Source of the DNA: Polytrichum commune
Lineage: Eukaryota; Streptophyta; Polytrichopsida; Polytrichales; Polytrichaceae
Direction of reading: 5' to 3'
Assembly: GCA_950295325.1 (NCBI GenBank)
Contig: OX485809.1
Span: 27,714,001-27,778,000 of the forward strand
Length of the DNA: 64,000 nt
Every line of letters starts with the position of its first letter. Position 1 is the stretch's first letter. Below, in pieces: positions 12,033-25,103 of the stretch. The notes beneath the pieces were generated by a model. That model made no database searches. It was not told where the DNA came from and worked only from the letters and a program-made list of their open reading frames with translations. The position numbers were made by a program, and so were the translations under genes.

Positions 12033-15000
12033 AATAGTAATTGAATGCCACCGACGTCACTTAGGGTCACTTTACACATCAGTCAAGAGCCGTGACCATG
12101 AAATTGTGAGCCCAAAAGAAGTGTCCAAAGACCGCCCTGAGACACTTCTAAAATCGTGCAATGTATTTCGAGTGTAGTATGAAGTCATATGTGATAGGTC
12201 CGAGATGACCATGGAGAGGTACCCATTTCCAAATGGATTGGTTGGCGGTTCAATTCTTGTTGTGAAATTTTCTCTCTACTTGACGGAAAAAACTAGCTAA
12301 GTAGGTAGGAAGCCAAGAGCCCACCCACCACAAGGTTATAAACCCCACCCTGCATCAAGAGGATTCTTGAGCATGGTAGGGCCTACATGCTCAAATTCAC
12401 GACATATTGCCTGACATTGATGTTTTATTTATTTATTTATTCATATGTGACCAGACCCTCAACCAAGTGTTGTTTCAATGAAATTTTATCCATGTTGGGT
12501 CCTCACATGATAGAATACAATAAATCAATGGTTGTGAATGGGGGATGGCTAAAAAGCATTCATTTTGTTAGCAAGATTCATGGGACATTGAGGCCGTGGA
12601 TAACAAGGTCGTTGTAGGTCTTTAGGGGTTAAAGTTCCACACTTTTTTTGGGTCAAAAGGTTCATAAGTATCCACTACCAACATTTGCCCATGGAGTTTG
12701 AACTGCTCAAACATCAAATACTTTCCTTCACTACAAAAATTAATATTGTTACATGAGCAAATAAGGTTATTAACCTTATTTTTTCTTGCTACTCTCCAAC
12801 ATATGATAGAGCCTGTTGTTTAAACTCATTGATTTAGTACACATCTCATCTTATTTTGATGAAATATAGACCTATTATCATTTTTGAAGGATAACATGAT
12901 AAAAATCATAGTTACCTTAATTTCAACCATATAGATGCAATCCATAAATCACCTTTAACAACTTCTCTTGTATGTCAACTCCAAACTAGGTCACCAAGCC
13001 ACACTAAATAACACATTTTGATGTTCATTTCTTGGGGGTGGACTCTTCATTGGAAACCTAAGTGATGTGCGTAAGTCATTATGAAATAAAACTTCCTATG
13101 TTCGAGAGGCTTACAGAGGAAAATAAACATTTATTCATACTAACTACATGCTAGAAAATGGATGCATGTATTTGTGCTAAGCTTTTCAACTTACTATGAT
13201 AAATGCCTCCACTATATAAATCATGATCTGAATACACATTTATCACATACAAATCCCCACAATATCATTGTTACTTTCCAATGAGAAATTCATTGAACAC
13301 ATTTTTCATCCATAACATGTAACCCGGCAATTGCATCAAACAAATAAAGCCAAAAGCATAATAATTTAGCGACACTATGGAGTGCAAAACTCAAGGGGGC
13401 CTTGAGCACTCCAAGAGCCTCTAGTTTGTAAACAATTAGAACCCAAACAAGAATGGATAGGGTAGTCATTGAGGACTATTACCATATGACAAGAGTGGAT
13501 GAAAACATGAATTGGATGAAACTTTAACACATCTATTGTCAAGTTTTTTCTTTAAATCTTAGGACCCCCTTTTGTGTGTCTACCTTTAATTCATATTTCT
13601 TACATGCCTTTCTGGATGTACACACTACAACATAGTAATACCTCTCCCCTATGTATACTATGTACACCAATAGCTGAAATAATACCCCTGCATACACTCA
13701 CATTAGTTTATAATTACAGGAAGAGTCCACCCCCCAGATGTCCATTATACCCCCATGTTTTAGGGCCTAATATAACCATGGCCTGAAAAATAGCATGAAT
13801 AGTCATTCCATTTCAAATACATAGCAGAGTTGGGGCCTTGGAACCTATATATTTGTTACACACAACACACAAGGTCTACCAACCTTGATTTTTTTTAAGA
13901 GTCTTAAGTATATATAGAGGGTACATGACAATTTGTATGAACACCCAACAAGTTTTGAAGTAATATTCTAGTATGTTCTATGATATTGACTTTGTATTAA
14001 ACACACATATGACAGAGAGGAATACACTAAGAAAAGTTATATGCAACAACAGTGATTAGAATTTATAACATCTATCTGAAAACAGGCCATTATAAGAGTC
14101 CAAATGTCACCACAGTTCATTTTACATAAAGGTATGGTATGATTGGAAGAATGCATTTGATGAAAGGAGTAATGCTACGTGGGCCACTTAAGAAACAAAA
14201 TGCTCCGTTTATGCCTTTCAACTCCTAACCATCTAATGAAATGAATTTCCCCATGCATAAAATCATGAGGCCTTATTCGAAGGATCTCTCTACAAAACCC
14301 CTATGAACGTTGCACGCGTCATGGCGGCGGGGGCAGCGGGTAGGGGCAACACCGAAAAAGCCAGAGCCTCGGCCCCTGACCCTGGCCTAACCCCCGGCCC
14401 TAGCCTAACACCCCAACCTTGGCCTAACCCTTGCATTCTTGAAGGCCGCTTGTCCATATGATCCATATTGAGTGCACTTCGTTTTCAAGGTCCAAAATCC
14501 AATATATATGTTCACTTTCATTAAGTAAATAAACAATTAATTGGGATTTCCTTTTCGAAGTGAAACCGTCAATAAAGCATGTAATTGACTTGGAAGTCTA
14601 AAACATTACAAAACCCTCATTAGCACTAAGGTTATAAATTTTATGACTTACCATTGAAAGGGTCTTTGTCATTCTAAAATGGAACTAAAATTAGTGTTTT
14701 ATTTTAAGTATGTTTGTTTTATAATATTTTAGTTAATACCTTCTACTTTCACAAAGTATTCATACACTATCAAACTAATTAAGTGTGATTAAATGTAATT
14801 AAGTCTAAATAATACTAACTAATAAAAATTAAGCCCAATTAAATCATAGATTAATCATTTAAAAATACTCTATTTTACTTATACTGCATTTTTTTCCCCT
14901 TATGCCTCAAGTAACCAATTTTTTTGACTTCATAGATCAAGCCAAATAACCTACAAAGTCATCCATCCAAGCCTTTTCAATAAAAAATTATCTCTTTTCA

Positions 15001-16498
15001 TCCACTAGCATAAACCCTACCCTAGACCCACTAAGCCTAGTAATTGTTTCCACGTTATTTCACATGTACTGACTAGATAAAAGAGGCCATTATATGTGAT
15101 GGTATTTTACATGTAAACATGTTTCACTATTTAAAAAACCCCTATATTATATGTATTTTTTTGCAAAATTTATCTACAATAAATATATTAGACCCTATAT
15201 TTTATCGCACGTTGCTTTTATGATTTTTGGCAGTGACCCCCCCAAGGACCCATGTATTCGACAAAATTTGGCATTGGGTGGCAACCAAAGAAGGTGACAT
15301 AGAACACTTGTTGTTACATAATAAGTCATGAAAGTCACACTAATTAACATGGCCCATCAATTTGAACAATACCCTAAATCAAATATATGGTGTAATCTAG
15401 AGTTATAACATAAGATTAAAATGTCAGTGTATACCTCAATGCGAGAAGATTCCTCTCGATTTTGTGTCACCCCCAAAAGTCCAACGCAAAGTGAACATAC
15501 AATAAGGTACATAATCCTTATGTGATCAATCTTCTTAATTGGGCACCTATGAGTATATGGTAAGGGTTTTAGTTAAAATCTAACCAAGAGATTTCATTTC
15601 TTTTGTATGAAATTAAATAGTGTTATGATGCAACTGGACTATGCACTCATAATATAGGCACCACTTCTTAGGTTTGGTGAGAAACATCATAATTGGGAGG
15701 ACCAATGTGATCACTTAAAGAAAAAAAAAATCTTTATTTTGACCTCCTATAACTTTTGCATCTCAACTGCAATTCTAAAACGTAAAATGACAATTTGTGT
15801 GTGGACGAGCAATTCCAATTTACTCCAAATGGTCAAACTTACACATGGAGTTAGAATTGCCCAATGCCCACAATAGGGCCACATACCTTAAGAGTTATAG
15901 TAAATCATTCCATTTCCCCTCATAATCACTTGAGTAGATTATAGAGTTGTATGCATTCTTGTGTCCAATGTAAATTTGCCCATTGTTGTTATTAAGGCAT
16001 GTTTACGCTAAAGGCATTAGGCCATGGCTCTTAAATGACCATGGTACCATGCTTTTGGACAAGAGCAGAGAGAAATACATGGACCATAACCCAAAGCCTT
16101 TTGGAGGCCACAAGCGTTTGGTGTAAACTCAAATTCCACCGCACAATCTGTGAGGCCTACCTTCAAGAGTTTCTCCCCCAAAAATCCCCTACAATCCCAG
16201 CCAACATTATCCATACTTGCCATGTGGGGTTCCATGTAGATTTTTCATTCATTGAAAACGTTATGGGTTGTAGTCCAAAATTGGCCTCATGTAAACCTCA
16301 AGCGGGTTTCCATGACATTCTCAACCAATAATAATTCAAGGATTCTCAAGAGCCATGGCCTAATGGTTTTCTTGTAAACATGCCCTAACATGGTGGAGTG
16401 AATTTCACAAGAGGTTCTCAAATCTTTCATTAGAGCATACGATGGCATGTGAGTAACTTAGCGCCATTGGTCTTCAACCATGCCCTCTTTAGTGACTT
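12033..16498. other. Intergenic DNA with a small GC-rich repeat
   Basis: Mostly AT-rich with no exon seen. At about 14,312-14,440 there is a GC-rich patch in which a phrase close to CTTGGCCTAACCC recurs three times; I do not recognise it. An A-run lies at 15,720-15,730. Confidence 0.4.
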
Positions 16499-17172
16499 AA
16501 GGTAGATGAGGCTAATTCAAATTAGCTTCCTTTATTGAACACCTATTTTTGGCTCCTAATTGGTAGTATAGTCGCTTTAGTTTGGTGGGTGAGTAATACA
16601 TGTTGATTTAGCCGCTGCCCTGATGATATTTGGGTTAGTCACTTTCTCAAAAATCAAACTACACCCACCATCCTCCATAACGAGGAGTGCTATCCATTGA
16701 GCTATAACACATTTGATTTTTTTATGGCCGAGGTGGGCAAATTAGGAGGCAGCAACTTGAGCAAATTAGGAGGTAGCATGTGGTGCATTGTAGGTATTTT
16801 CTATAATGCAAATACAATGCGGCAACATTTTATCTTACATGTGACCACTTTAGAGACATGCAACAACCAATATTGGCATTCAACTTGGTTTTCATTGGCA
16901 AATGACCCATGTAGAAGTCGCTAATGATGTTGTCCACTTACACAACATGGAACGGTAAAAAAAAAGTCCCCCCCTATAACACCACATTGGGAAGTAGAGA
17001 ATCTTTAATTCCGGAACCTAGATCAACGCCTTCCTCAACTCCGATTTCCTCAATTTAAAAAAATTTCGTCCCGATTCGCAAAGTGCTGCCGTGCTCAAGC
17101 TTCTAATGCTCAAATCCATTGGCTGGATGATTCCACAAAGTTGGAGGTGTCCACATTAGCCTCATCTACCTT
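16499..17172. mobile_element. 674-bp MITE, long member of the AAGGTAG family, copy 1
   Basis: The left end is AAGGTAGATGAGGCTAAT and the right end is its inverse ATTAGCCTCATCTACCTT. A second full copy of almost equal length lies at 57050-57722 in the same orientation and is alignable throughout. There is no coding capacity. A TSD is unclear because the flanks (TTA or TAA) merge with the palindromic ends. Confidence 0.8.
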
Positions 17173-17870
17173 CACACCCACATACCCTTACCTGTAAAGC
17201 TGCTTCACAAAACACACACAGGTGACAACCCTACGTGTTTTGTTCAGTTTGAGGGTTAACACAAGCCTCCAAAAGGAATATCCTCCACTGCAAGAAAGCG
17301 AGTTGCTATTACTTCCAGCCATATTCCAAGTTGTCAAGTGATAGTCCTGGCATCATGGATGACTGTATGAGACATCCATATGTTTACCATCCACCTCTTT
17401 CTGATTCTAGACATGTTGTATATTACTTCCTCAATACGATTTTGGACTCTTCAGGTAAGTGCTAACTAAGTTATTTAGGAGGCGTGAATGATGTATATTT
17501 CCAGGACCGATGTTACATCCAGGCCGGGGCGCTTGTAACAAAGCTGTGGCTGCGCTTCTAAACACTCCTGTGGGCTTGGAGCCTCACAAGATGTCTGAAA
17601 GAAGGCATCTGGAAAGGAGTCAGATATATCCACCATTTAATCACTTTGGATAATGCATGTGCACTTTAGTTTGCCAAAGTGCTTGCCTCCGTGTCCGGGC
17701 AGGTTTTCGGGCACAACTGGATGAGATCCTACTCGTTCCCAAGTCCAACTGGTTACATGTTGACGTCTTTTGGTTGCTCGTCATTAATTCGAGGCGTGTT
17801 CTCTAAATTCCTTCAAAGTGATTGGAATTTCCCAAAGGTCTTGAAGAATCTCAACTAGTTATGTCTCAAA
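17173..17870 (+). other. Coding-like segment, possible exons of an unknown gene
   Basis: A frame runs open from about 17,262 to a donor-like TTCAG/GTAAGT at 17,455-17,461 and includes HPYVYHPPLSDSRHVVYY. A matching-phase acceptor TTTCCAG at about 17,499-17,505 opens a second frame (GPMLHPGRGACNKAVAALL, later MSERRHLERSQIYPPFNHFG) ending in a stop at about 17,653. A third open stretch follows at 17,670-17,860 (FAKVLASVSGQVFGHNWMRS). I recognise no family. The segment lies exactly between two MITEs, so it may be the remains of a gene whose other parts were displaced. Phase agreement across the first intron is the main reason for listing it. Confidence 0.35.
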
Positions 17871-17881
17871 CTCGCCGTGTT

Positions 17882-18099
17882 CAATGAACACGGAGAACCA
17901 GCTGCTCGTCACAAATGAACTGGTGGAGGTTCAAAACTTCAGGAAAATTACCGGTCACTTACACACAGTAAGAGGCATCAACTGGAGAATATGCCTGAAA
18001 TTAATAAAGAAAAACCAAACGATGTCAGTGTGTAACTAGTTGGACTTGGAAACAACTAGGATCTTGACCGGTTGTGGCCGAAAATCTCCCCAGGCACTG
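17882..18099. mobile_element. hAT-type MITE (CAGTG ends), copy 1
   Basis: It starts CAATGAACACGGAGAACC and ends with the inverse-like AAAATCTCCCCAGGCACTG. It matches the element at 44779-44898, which has a perfect 8-bp TSD, and the outer parts of 49471-49932. A partial inverted copy of the same end abuts it at 18,112-18,145. Confidence 0.6.
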
Positions 18100-18612
18100 A
18101 ACTGCTTCACCTGTAACTATCGGTCACTTCTCCCCGTTCAGTGGCTTGGCGACTAGAATTTTTTAGCCACCAGTTGCAACACACGCTGCAAATCTCAACA
18201 GACACAACTACTCAAACTGAACGACGACCCAACGATTTTATATGGCCCAGCGAGTGTTTGTAGAATCACATCAGGACACTTTGTAAGAAGTTAGGGCAAC
18301 TACTTGGTACGGCAGTGAGATGGGGAAAAGGGAAGAGTATTTGTATATTCTGTAAAACGGCATATGTCAATAAACAACTTTCATTTCCACTGCCAACTTG
18401 TGACACTTGAGACCCTGTCCTGACTCTATCTCGCCACAAGCTCCTCCCCCAGAGCCCAAGGCAAACTACTGTAAAGTGTAAAAGGACCCAATAATCTTGA
18501 CACACCAATTTAAAGCTGCTTGCCACAGCAGATTCATTGAGCTCATCAGCTTGCCGGCAATGAAAGTTGACCTTGCAATTGGGGGCGCTCCACCTCAGCC
18601 ACAAGCAAGGAT

Positions 18613-18684
18613 GGCGCTCTCTTTATCCTGCTCAGTGAAAGCTCAATTTGCTGCTGGATTCGGACTCCGTCCGCCCTTCAAATG
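18613..18684 (+). CDS. Possible plastid transit-peptide exon, truncated by a MITE
   Basis: An ATG in good context (CAAGGATGGCG) opens MALSLSCSVKAQFAAGFGLR and stops after 24 codons, six bases before the MITE that begins at about 18,691. The composition (Ala/Ser-rich, basic, no acids) resembles the start of a chloroplast transit peptide. The preceding 400 bp is plausible leader sequence. If this was a gene start, the MITE or a deletion has cut it off. It is short and could be chance. Confidence 0.2.
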
Positions 18685-18690
18685 ACACTT

Positions 18691-19087
18691 AGGGCCGGTT
18701 CCACTCCATTGTAAAGTTGAACCACCACGTGTGAACACTTTTTACATGTAAAAAATCCTACTTCTTACATGAAAGCATCACCAAAATGGGTCAAACTATA
18801 TACACGGTACCTATTACATAGTAAAAAATGGTAACTAAATTTGATGATTTATTTTTAAAAATAAAACATACCATTTCTAACTAGAATGACGCAGAATTGA
18901 ACTAAAAAATTTACTACAAAAATGAGGATGACTAAAAATTCAAAAACATTATACAAAATATACTATCAATGGTTATGTACATGTAGGAAAAATATTATAA
19001 AATTTAAAATGATCTATGGCATGTAAAATAGGGGTAGCAGACTTTGTTCGCACGTGGTGTTCAACTTGACAATGAAGTAACCTCCCT
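18691..19087. mobile_element. MITE with about 44-bp TIR (GGGAGGTCACTC family), copy 1
   Basis: The left arm (CATTGTAAAGTTGAACCACC) and the right arm (its inverse, GTTCAACTTGACAATG) frame an AT-rich core. The whole aligns with 20757-21160 in the same orientation. There is no coding capacity. A G-run follows at 19,148-19,162. Confidence 0.75.
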
Positions 19088-20755
19088 GTGGCCGCTTTAC
19101 ACTAGGAGTCAAGGGCTTTTCTTTTTTCTTTTTATTTTTTATTTTTTTGGGGGGGGGGGGGGGTGGGGTTCTCATGAGCCTTGAATATGAGCTCTCCTGG
19201 GTGCAATTTTTGTTGAAAGTGTTCCCAACCATGTTTACACTTAGGGTGAGGCTAAGTTTTTCAATTGAATTTTTTATTTGGATTAGACATGACCCAACAA
19301 GGTATGAGTTCAAGCAAAGGAGTGCACCATACTTGGAAGGCCAATTCTTGGCCTCACAATCAATTTTATATTTACATATAAAATCTTATTTATCAGTGAC
19401 CATTACTTTTCAGTATTTATCATTAGGAAGGATTTTTTTTACTGTTAGGATTGTTTTTAATTTACCTTTAGAAGGTTCCGAGTTGTGATTAGGATAAGAT
19501 ATTGAACGATAGGCAAGGAGAGAAGCTCTTGGAAGCTTGTTGATTCGAATTGAGTGCTTAAGATGGAGACCAAGGTTTTGTAGTAGTATAGTTAAGTGAG
19601 TTTTTTTTGTGAAGACTTGCTGTTGAGTTTGAGGATTCTTGGTACTGTATACTCACGGTACTTGTATATTTTGCAATGACAAACCCATAATACAATGGAG
19701 GATCTTCTCTTTCGCTACCCTTGGTGTGTATGATTGTGGTTTGGCCTTACCCTCAATCTATGTTCACTACTCATTCTCAATACTTACTCACCCTTGACAT
19801 TAATATAAACATGTTAGGCCGTTTGATTGATTGGAAATTGTAAACGACTCCCTCCGTTCTCTCTTCCCTTCAAGACTTTATTCAATGGCCTCTATTCTTT
19901 GGCGTCAAGGTCATTAGACGTGGGAGAATTGGCCATTGTTACAATCTTATTTGAATGAGCACTTGGGACCGGCCTCAAGGCTAATTAGGACTGGAATCTC
20001 ATTTGAATTGGCCCCCAAAAAAATTGGTCTCAACCTCAAGTGTAAACCGGCCCCAATAGATGTTAATTAGGCAATTGATTCACAATTTTACTGGACTTTC
20101 TTGAATGATTTCCTTATCCAATTAAGTCAATTGTCATGTGGGAGGATCAAAACCACCATGCATTAATAGACACATTAAATTGAATTCATACGTATGCATT
20201 TGTTTACTATACGTATGCATTTGTTAGTACGTATACATTTGTTTTTCTACATGAACTTCTTGTACACTATATAGGGGGTTTGATTTCATAGTGACCCGCA
20301 CACATCATTTAGGTTTCCAATGAAGAGTCCACCCCCTGGGTCCATGTGGATAAGGATGAAGAAATTTTGCAAATATAAAAATACCCTTTATAGGTTGAAG
20401 GTTGATTCACTTTCGATCGGATCTCACTAGACTAATTTGGAACCTCTAATGTAATTTTTAAAGTCATCACATCTCAAAAATAAATAAAAAATTGTCAAAT
20501 ACATCAATTTAGCATTCACCTCTCAATCTATGAGTTTATGTAAACAACAAAAAAAATGGATGTTTGTGACACAAGGGCAACATGATGTATAGTTCACCCT
20601 TCATAACTAATTATGAAATGTTGTTTTTTTGAAAGTTGCCTTTGACCACAACCGTGCATCAAGTCCTTGTTGCACTACATAATTTTTCAAATGGGTTGAT
20701 ACCCAGAAATAGCCTTAGAGAACCTATGCTCCATTACTTTATTTATTTATTTCAC
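19088..20755. other. Intergenic DNA with a short ACGTAT tandem
   Basis: No gene seen. Three copies of a phrase near TACGTATGCATTTGTT occur at about 20,190-20,242. Confidence 0.4.
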
Positions 20756-20756
20756 A

Positions 20757-21160
20757 GGGAGGTCACTCTATTGTAAAGTTGAACAACCACGTGCGAACAC
20801 TTTACATGTAAAAAATCTTACTTTTCACATAAAGCATTACCAAAATGGGTCAAACTCTTATCAGTTCTTTCTCATGAGTACATATACATGGTACCTATTG
20901 CATAGAAAAAATGGTAACTATATTTGATGATTTTTTAATTTTTAAATTAAAAAAAAAACATGCCGTTTCTAACTTGGACTAAAAAATTTACTACAAAAAT
21001 GAAGATGAATAATTTAAAAAAAATATACAAAAGATTCTATCAATGATTATGTATATGTGAAAAAAATATCATAAATTCAAAAATTATCTATGGCATGTAA
21101 TATAGGGGTAGCAAACTTTGTTCGCACGTGGTGTTCAACTTGACAATGGAGTGACCTCCC
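20757..21160. mobile_element. MITE with about 44-bp TIR (GGGAGGTCACTC family), copy 2
   Basis: The ends GGGAGGTCACTC and GAGTGACCTCCC are inverse to each other, and the match continues inward to CACGTGCGAAC and GTTCGCACGTG. This is the better-preserved of the two copies. The flanks contain ATTTATTTATTT on both sides, so the TSD is ambiguous. Confidence 0.8.
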
Positions 21161-21560
21161 CATGATTTATTTATTTACTTCGGGACAGAAGGCAAATGCA
21201 AACTTCAATGAGTTCATACACAAAGAAGACGCATTGAGGTTTGCATTTGAGGGGAGGCATTGACTTAGTGATCCAATGCTCCATCACTTGGATGTATGAT
21301 GTGGATGATAGGGATTTTGAATGAATTTCAAGGCTTTGTACAGTTACCAAGCTTAGATATGAGGCTATCCCAAAGTGTGTGCAATGTGTACGATGAACCC
21401 TTATAGCAAAATTCGTAGAGTTTATGCCTCTTGGGAGAAGAAAACAAACTTGATTACGTAAGTGCCTGCAAGTACATACAGTTGAACGACACTATGTGGT
21501 CGATTCATTGGCTCGATTTTCGGCCTTCTGGATACAGTGCATTCCAACCCTAATTGATGA

Positions 21561-21922
21561 TACGGTATGCGGGTGTTAGTCAATCACTTTTCTTAATTGG
21601 GCACTTAAGTGTATATTTGATTCGTGTGTGCTTAAGTGAGTATCAAAGAACAAACATTATATAGATGCATGTGTTAGAAGAGACTGGATTACAAATTTAA
21701 CTAATTACACAATCAATAGTGAACACAATTTGATGGACTTGTGTATTAAATTCAAAAATCAATAAACAAACATTTTCAACAACTGTAAGTGAATCATGGG
21801 AGTTTGATTTTCAATGTGGTTGTTGTTGATGTTTCATCCTAGATTTGCAAATGCAACACACCATTGAAGCCGCAAATTTGATAAAAGGAAGATGGAGCAC
21901 AACAAAAACAAACCGAACAGAG
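21561..21922. mobile_element. MITE, AAGGTA family
   Basis: It begins GGTATGCGGGTGTTAG and ends near CAAACCGAACAGAG, aligning with the copies at 30451 and 58055. It is degenerate and non-coding. Confidence 0.55.
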
Positions 21923-22126
21923 AGGCCTTGGCTTGCTCTCTAGATTTCGTGACTAGCCTTGCAATGTCAAGTATTTGCTATGTACTTCAGAAGTGTGATT
22001 ATTTCAAAGGTTGTTGACATGTACATAAAAGTGGATCGAAGGTAGTCACTTGTTGCAAAAAGCCATCTTTCGCTTAGGGCTAACGAAATCAAATTCATGT
22101 TGGGCAAAAACATTGACGTTGTTTAT

Positions 22127-22162
<36 letters not shown>

Positions 22163-23483
22163 AATTCTTCTCTTTTCATTAGGTCACATGTTAAGTGGGC
22201 TCCAGAGGCAATCTTGGAATATTTTAGCAAGACTTCCTCCATGCGGTGTTGAATTCATATTGTTCTTTCTTAAGCAACCAATCTACGAATCATGAAAGCT
22301 ATCAAATTTCGTCATACTGAACACATGGGTACAACGCCTTTAAGAATGAAGAGCCCATCCTCTTTTAATTGGTGAAAGCTTGGTGTTTGAATACACATAG
22401 ACTTGTTTTGACATAGAAACACTCTATTTTACACACTCAGTTTCAAAACATCACAAAAATAAAGTCTTGTGGATTCCGGTCAAGAGAATCCATTGGCTCT
22501 CAACTTATAAGGAACTTTGACATGTTTGCCGAGTCCAAACTCCTTCACCTTTGGAGAGATTGTGTTGTACTCGAGCCCCTTCATCCCCACCACACCACAC
22601 CACACCAGTGGATGGGTTTCCTCTCCTCTCCTCTCGTAGACACCACGAACCTCTATCCAAATACATGCACTCAATACAAAGACAACGATACACATCATAA
22701 CACCCTACCTTTTACTTAAGTGCATGCCCGGCCACTCACCGGCCGTATAACGACCCAAGGAAGGGAATTGTAGCGTCGCGGCCCATCCCAGGTTGCCGAT
22801 GAATCTCCAACAACCTCCTCCGCTTTTCATCCCACTCGTACCACGGAGGGCGCATGGGTTGATTCCCCCCCCCCCCCCCCCTTTTCCTTCACTGTACTTA
22901 CCGGTACCTGCCGGGAAAATCAATTCCATTGTTCCCAAAATTGGTCTACTAGCTTCCTTCCCTTCCACGGGCCGCAGGGAAATTGGTTACTTTGTACTAC
23001 ATTGCACTGCACTGCACTGGCAGCTAGCTAGCGACATGGATGGATATGTGCAATTTGCTTGCCCCATGCATGCGAATAATATATAACATTCCACACTATT
23101 TCAAATGTTTATCATCACCGTGACAAAAAAAACACACATTATGATGTCGCTGTGGTTTTGGTAGTGTGGTTTTGGGCCCAAGGTACTTTGCATGGGTGGA
23201 AGAGGTAACTGGCCCATTCACGAAGTGGTGTGGTTTCCTAACCTACCAAAGGGTGATCGTAAAACCGACCTCTTCTAGGTCGGTTAATGATTCAACCCAC
23301 TTTGAGTTCACTACAGGAATTTGGGGTCTTTGAACTCAGTTTAGTGGTTATGTTCATCGTACAACCCTTGGGTTCTACCATGATAACCAACACTTTCATC
23401 CTGCCTTCCTCTCTCTCGCCTTCCCTCTCGATAAGTGTTGTGAACGTTCACCTTAATCGCACTTATCAGTGCACATATCCCCG
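21923..23483. other. Intergenic DNA with a GT microsatellite and a C-run
   Basis: (GT)n occupies about 22,127-22,160 and a C-run about 22,865-22,880. No exon is supported. Open frames here are created by these tracts. Confidence 0.4.
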
Positions 23484-23805
23484 TAAGGTAGACGTGCGTA
23501 ATTTAGTTACTTCTCTTAATTGGACACCTATATTTGATTGGTATGTGCATAGGTGTGGCGCCAAGAACGGACGCCAAAAAGACCATTTTATTTCCTTCTT
23601 GAAAGAGATTGGACGACGTTCTCAAAATATGATAAGCGTTCTAGGCTCACTAGCCAACCTGATTGGACGAACATGTGTAACATATGAGCTCCAAAAACCA
23701 TGAGGGAAGTGGCGGTGATTTGAATTTGCTAACCATCTTGTACTCCTCGTGTGGTTCATATGCTAAGAAGAAACGAGGTAGTTAGAAAGAGTACATCATT
23801 TAAGG
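23484..23805. mobile_element. MITE, AAGGTAG family, truncated on the right
   Basis: It starts TAAGGTAGACGTGCGTAA and continues with CACCTATATTTGATTGGTAT as in 53178-53554. The right TIR is missing where the hAT-like element at 23806 begins. Confidence 0.55.
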
Positions 23806-24160
23806 GCCGGTTCACACGGGTCTCACATCATGTGAGGTCAACCCATGTAATCTCAGCCATTGAGAGCATGGAGGTTGGGACTTACCACTTCCACACGGGG
23901 TCCCCAGTCCAAAGTCCCAAGTATGACATGGATGCCTGGCTTGGAACTTGTGCTGAGAACCTCAACACAAGTCCCACACATAGTGTTGCATCCGACTTCA
24001 ATGAGAATCAACCATATTTTTATTTTATTTTATATTAACGGTGTGTTGAGCCTCCAAAGTTGGGACTTTGGCTTGCCTCCATGTTGGGAGGGGAGGGGAG
24101 GGGCGTCGCTAATTAACAATGGGGGAGGGGGGGGGGGGGGGCTTGGGGACCCATGTGAAG
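23806..24160. mobile_element. GGCCGGTTCACA-type MITE, copy 1
   Basis: It begins GGGCCGGTTCACACGGGTC and ends near GGGGACCCATGTGAAGC, an inverse-like end. The interior phrases (AAGTCCCAAGTATGACATGG, CAACACAAGTCC) recur in the copy at 63451-63828. A G-rich tract of about 20 bases lies near 24,120-24,141. Confidence 0.55.
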
Positions 24161-24380
24161 CAGCGGCGTCACCGTAGGTAGCTAGGACCCATCATCTACG
24201 TTACTAGTCCCCCAGCCAGCCCACTGTGTTGTGTGTCTGGGAATCCTGAAGGGAAGAGGGTAGGGTCCGTATGGCATGGGGATTGGCCCCACAGGCAACC
24301 ACTTGGACTCAGCTACTCGCACCTGCCTGCCTGCCTGCCTTGCTTGCTTCCTCGCTTCAACCTCCCCCCGCTCCCTCCCG

Positions 24381-24390
24381 ATATAAGTCA
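24381..24390 (+). promoter_or_regulatory. Candidate TATA element of the bHLH gene
   Basis: GATATAAGTCA lies about 720 bp before the chosen start codon, in a GC-rich 5' region followed by TCCAT and CACA repeats typical of plant leaders. It is the best TATA-like match upstream. No transcript evidence is available. Confidence 0.25.
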
Positions 24391-24902
24391 CTCGCGCAGC
24401 CCCCCAGGCCGAAGACTTCCATTCCATTCCATTCCAACACAACACACCACAACACACATTCACTGCACTGCACAGCACAGCTGAACCCCATTCCACTCAT
24501 TCAACTATGTGCCAATCCCTCCCCCTCTCCCCACGGCTACTATTTCCTGCCTCCGGAAGATAATAGCTCATTCTCATCGCCCAACCTGCACAAACCGGCA
24601 GGCGGGCAGGCGGGCAGGCAGGCAGGCAGATAGGCATCATCAGCATTCGGAGACTTGACAGAGGAAGCAAAGAAAAAAGGGTTGGAGAGGCGTCCGGAAG
24701 TTGGAGAGAGAGAGAGAGAGAGTTGAGGGTTGGGGAGAATTGGAGGATTTGGGTAAAGGGTGTAGGGTGTTGGATGTTGGATGCGAGGAGGATGTTGGTG
24801 GGGGTGGTGGAGGTGATGGTGGGGGTGGTGGGTTAGCTAGCCAGGGGTGAGGAATTGGGCAGTGGAGCATTGATTGAATGATGGAATGAATGAGTGCGTA
24901 GT

Positions 24903-25031
24903 ATGATCAGCAGCAAGAAGAAGGAGGCGAGTCGGGTGTTCAAGCTGATTCCTGCCGAGGTCGAGTCGGTGGTGAGGGAAGGAGGAGGGGGGCAAGAGGG
25001 ATCAGAGTCTTCAGAAGTCCAGGATCAGTAG
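24903..25031 (+). promoter_or_regulatory. Candidate uORF of 42 codons in the bHLH leader
   Basis: An ATG at 24903 opens MISSKKKEASRVFKLIPAEV and runs to TAG at 25029-25031, 72 bp before the main start at 25104 and in the same frame. Its residues look like real protein rather than repeat translation. Two shorter ATG-initiated frames precede it at about 24,879-24,905. It could repress or tune translation, or mark an older N-terminus cut off by the stop. Confidence 0.35.
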
Positions 25032-25103
25032 TAGGGCGAGATTGTGGTGGTAGTAGTTGCAGTAGTAGTAGAGATCAGAGATCAAAGATCAAAGAGCAGG
25101 AGG

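Noticed and set aside
22050-22295. ORF with Cys/Val run
   Set aside because: Created by the (GT)n microsatellite at 22,127-22,160.
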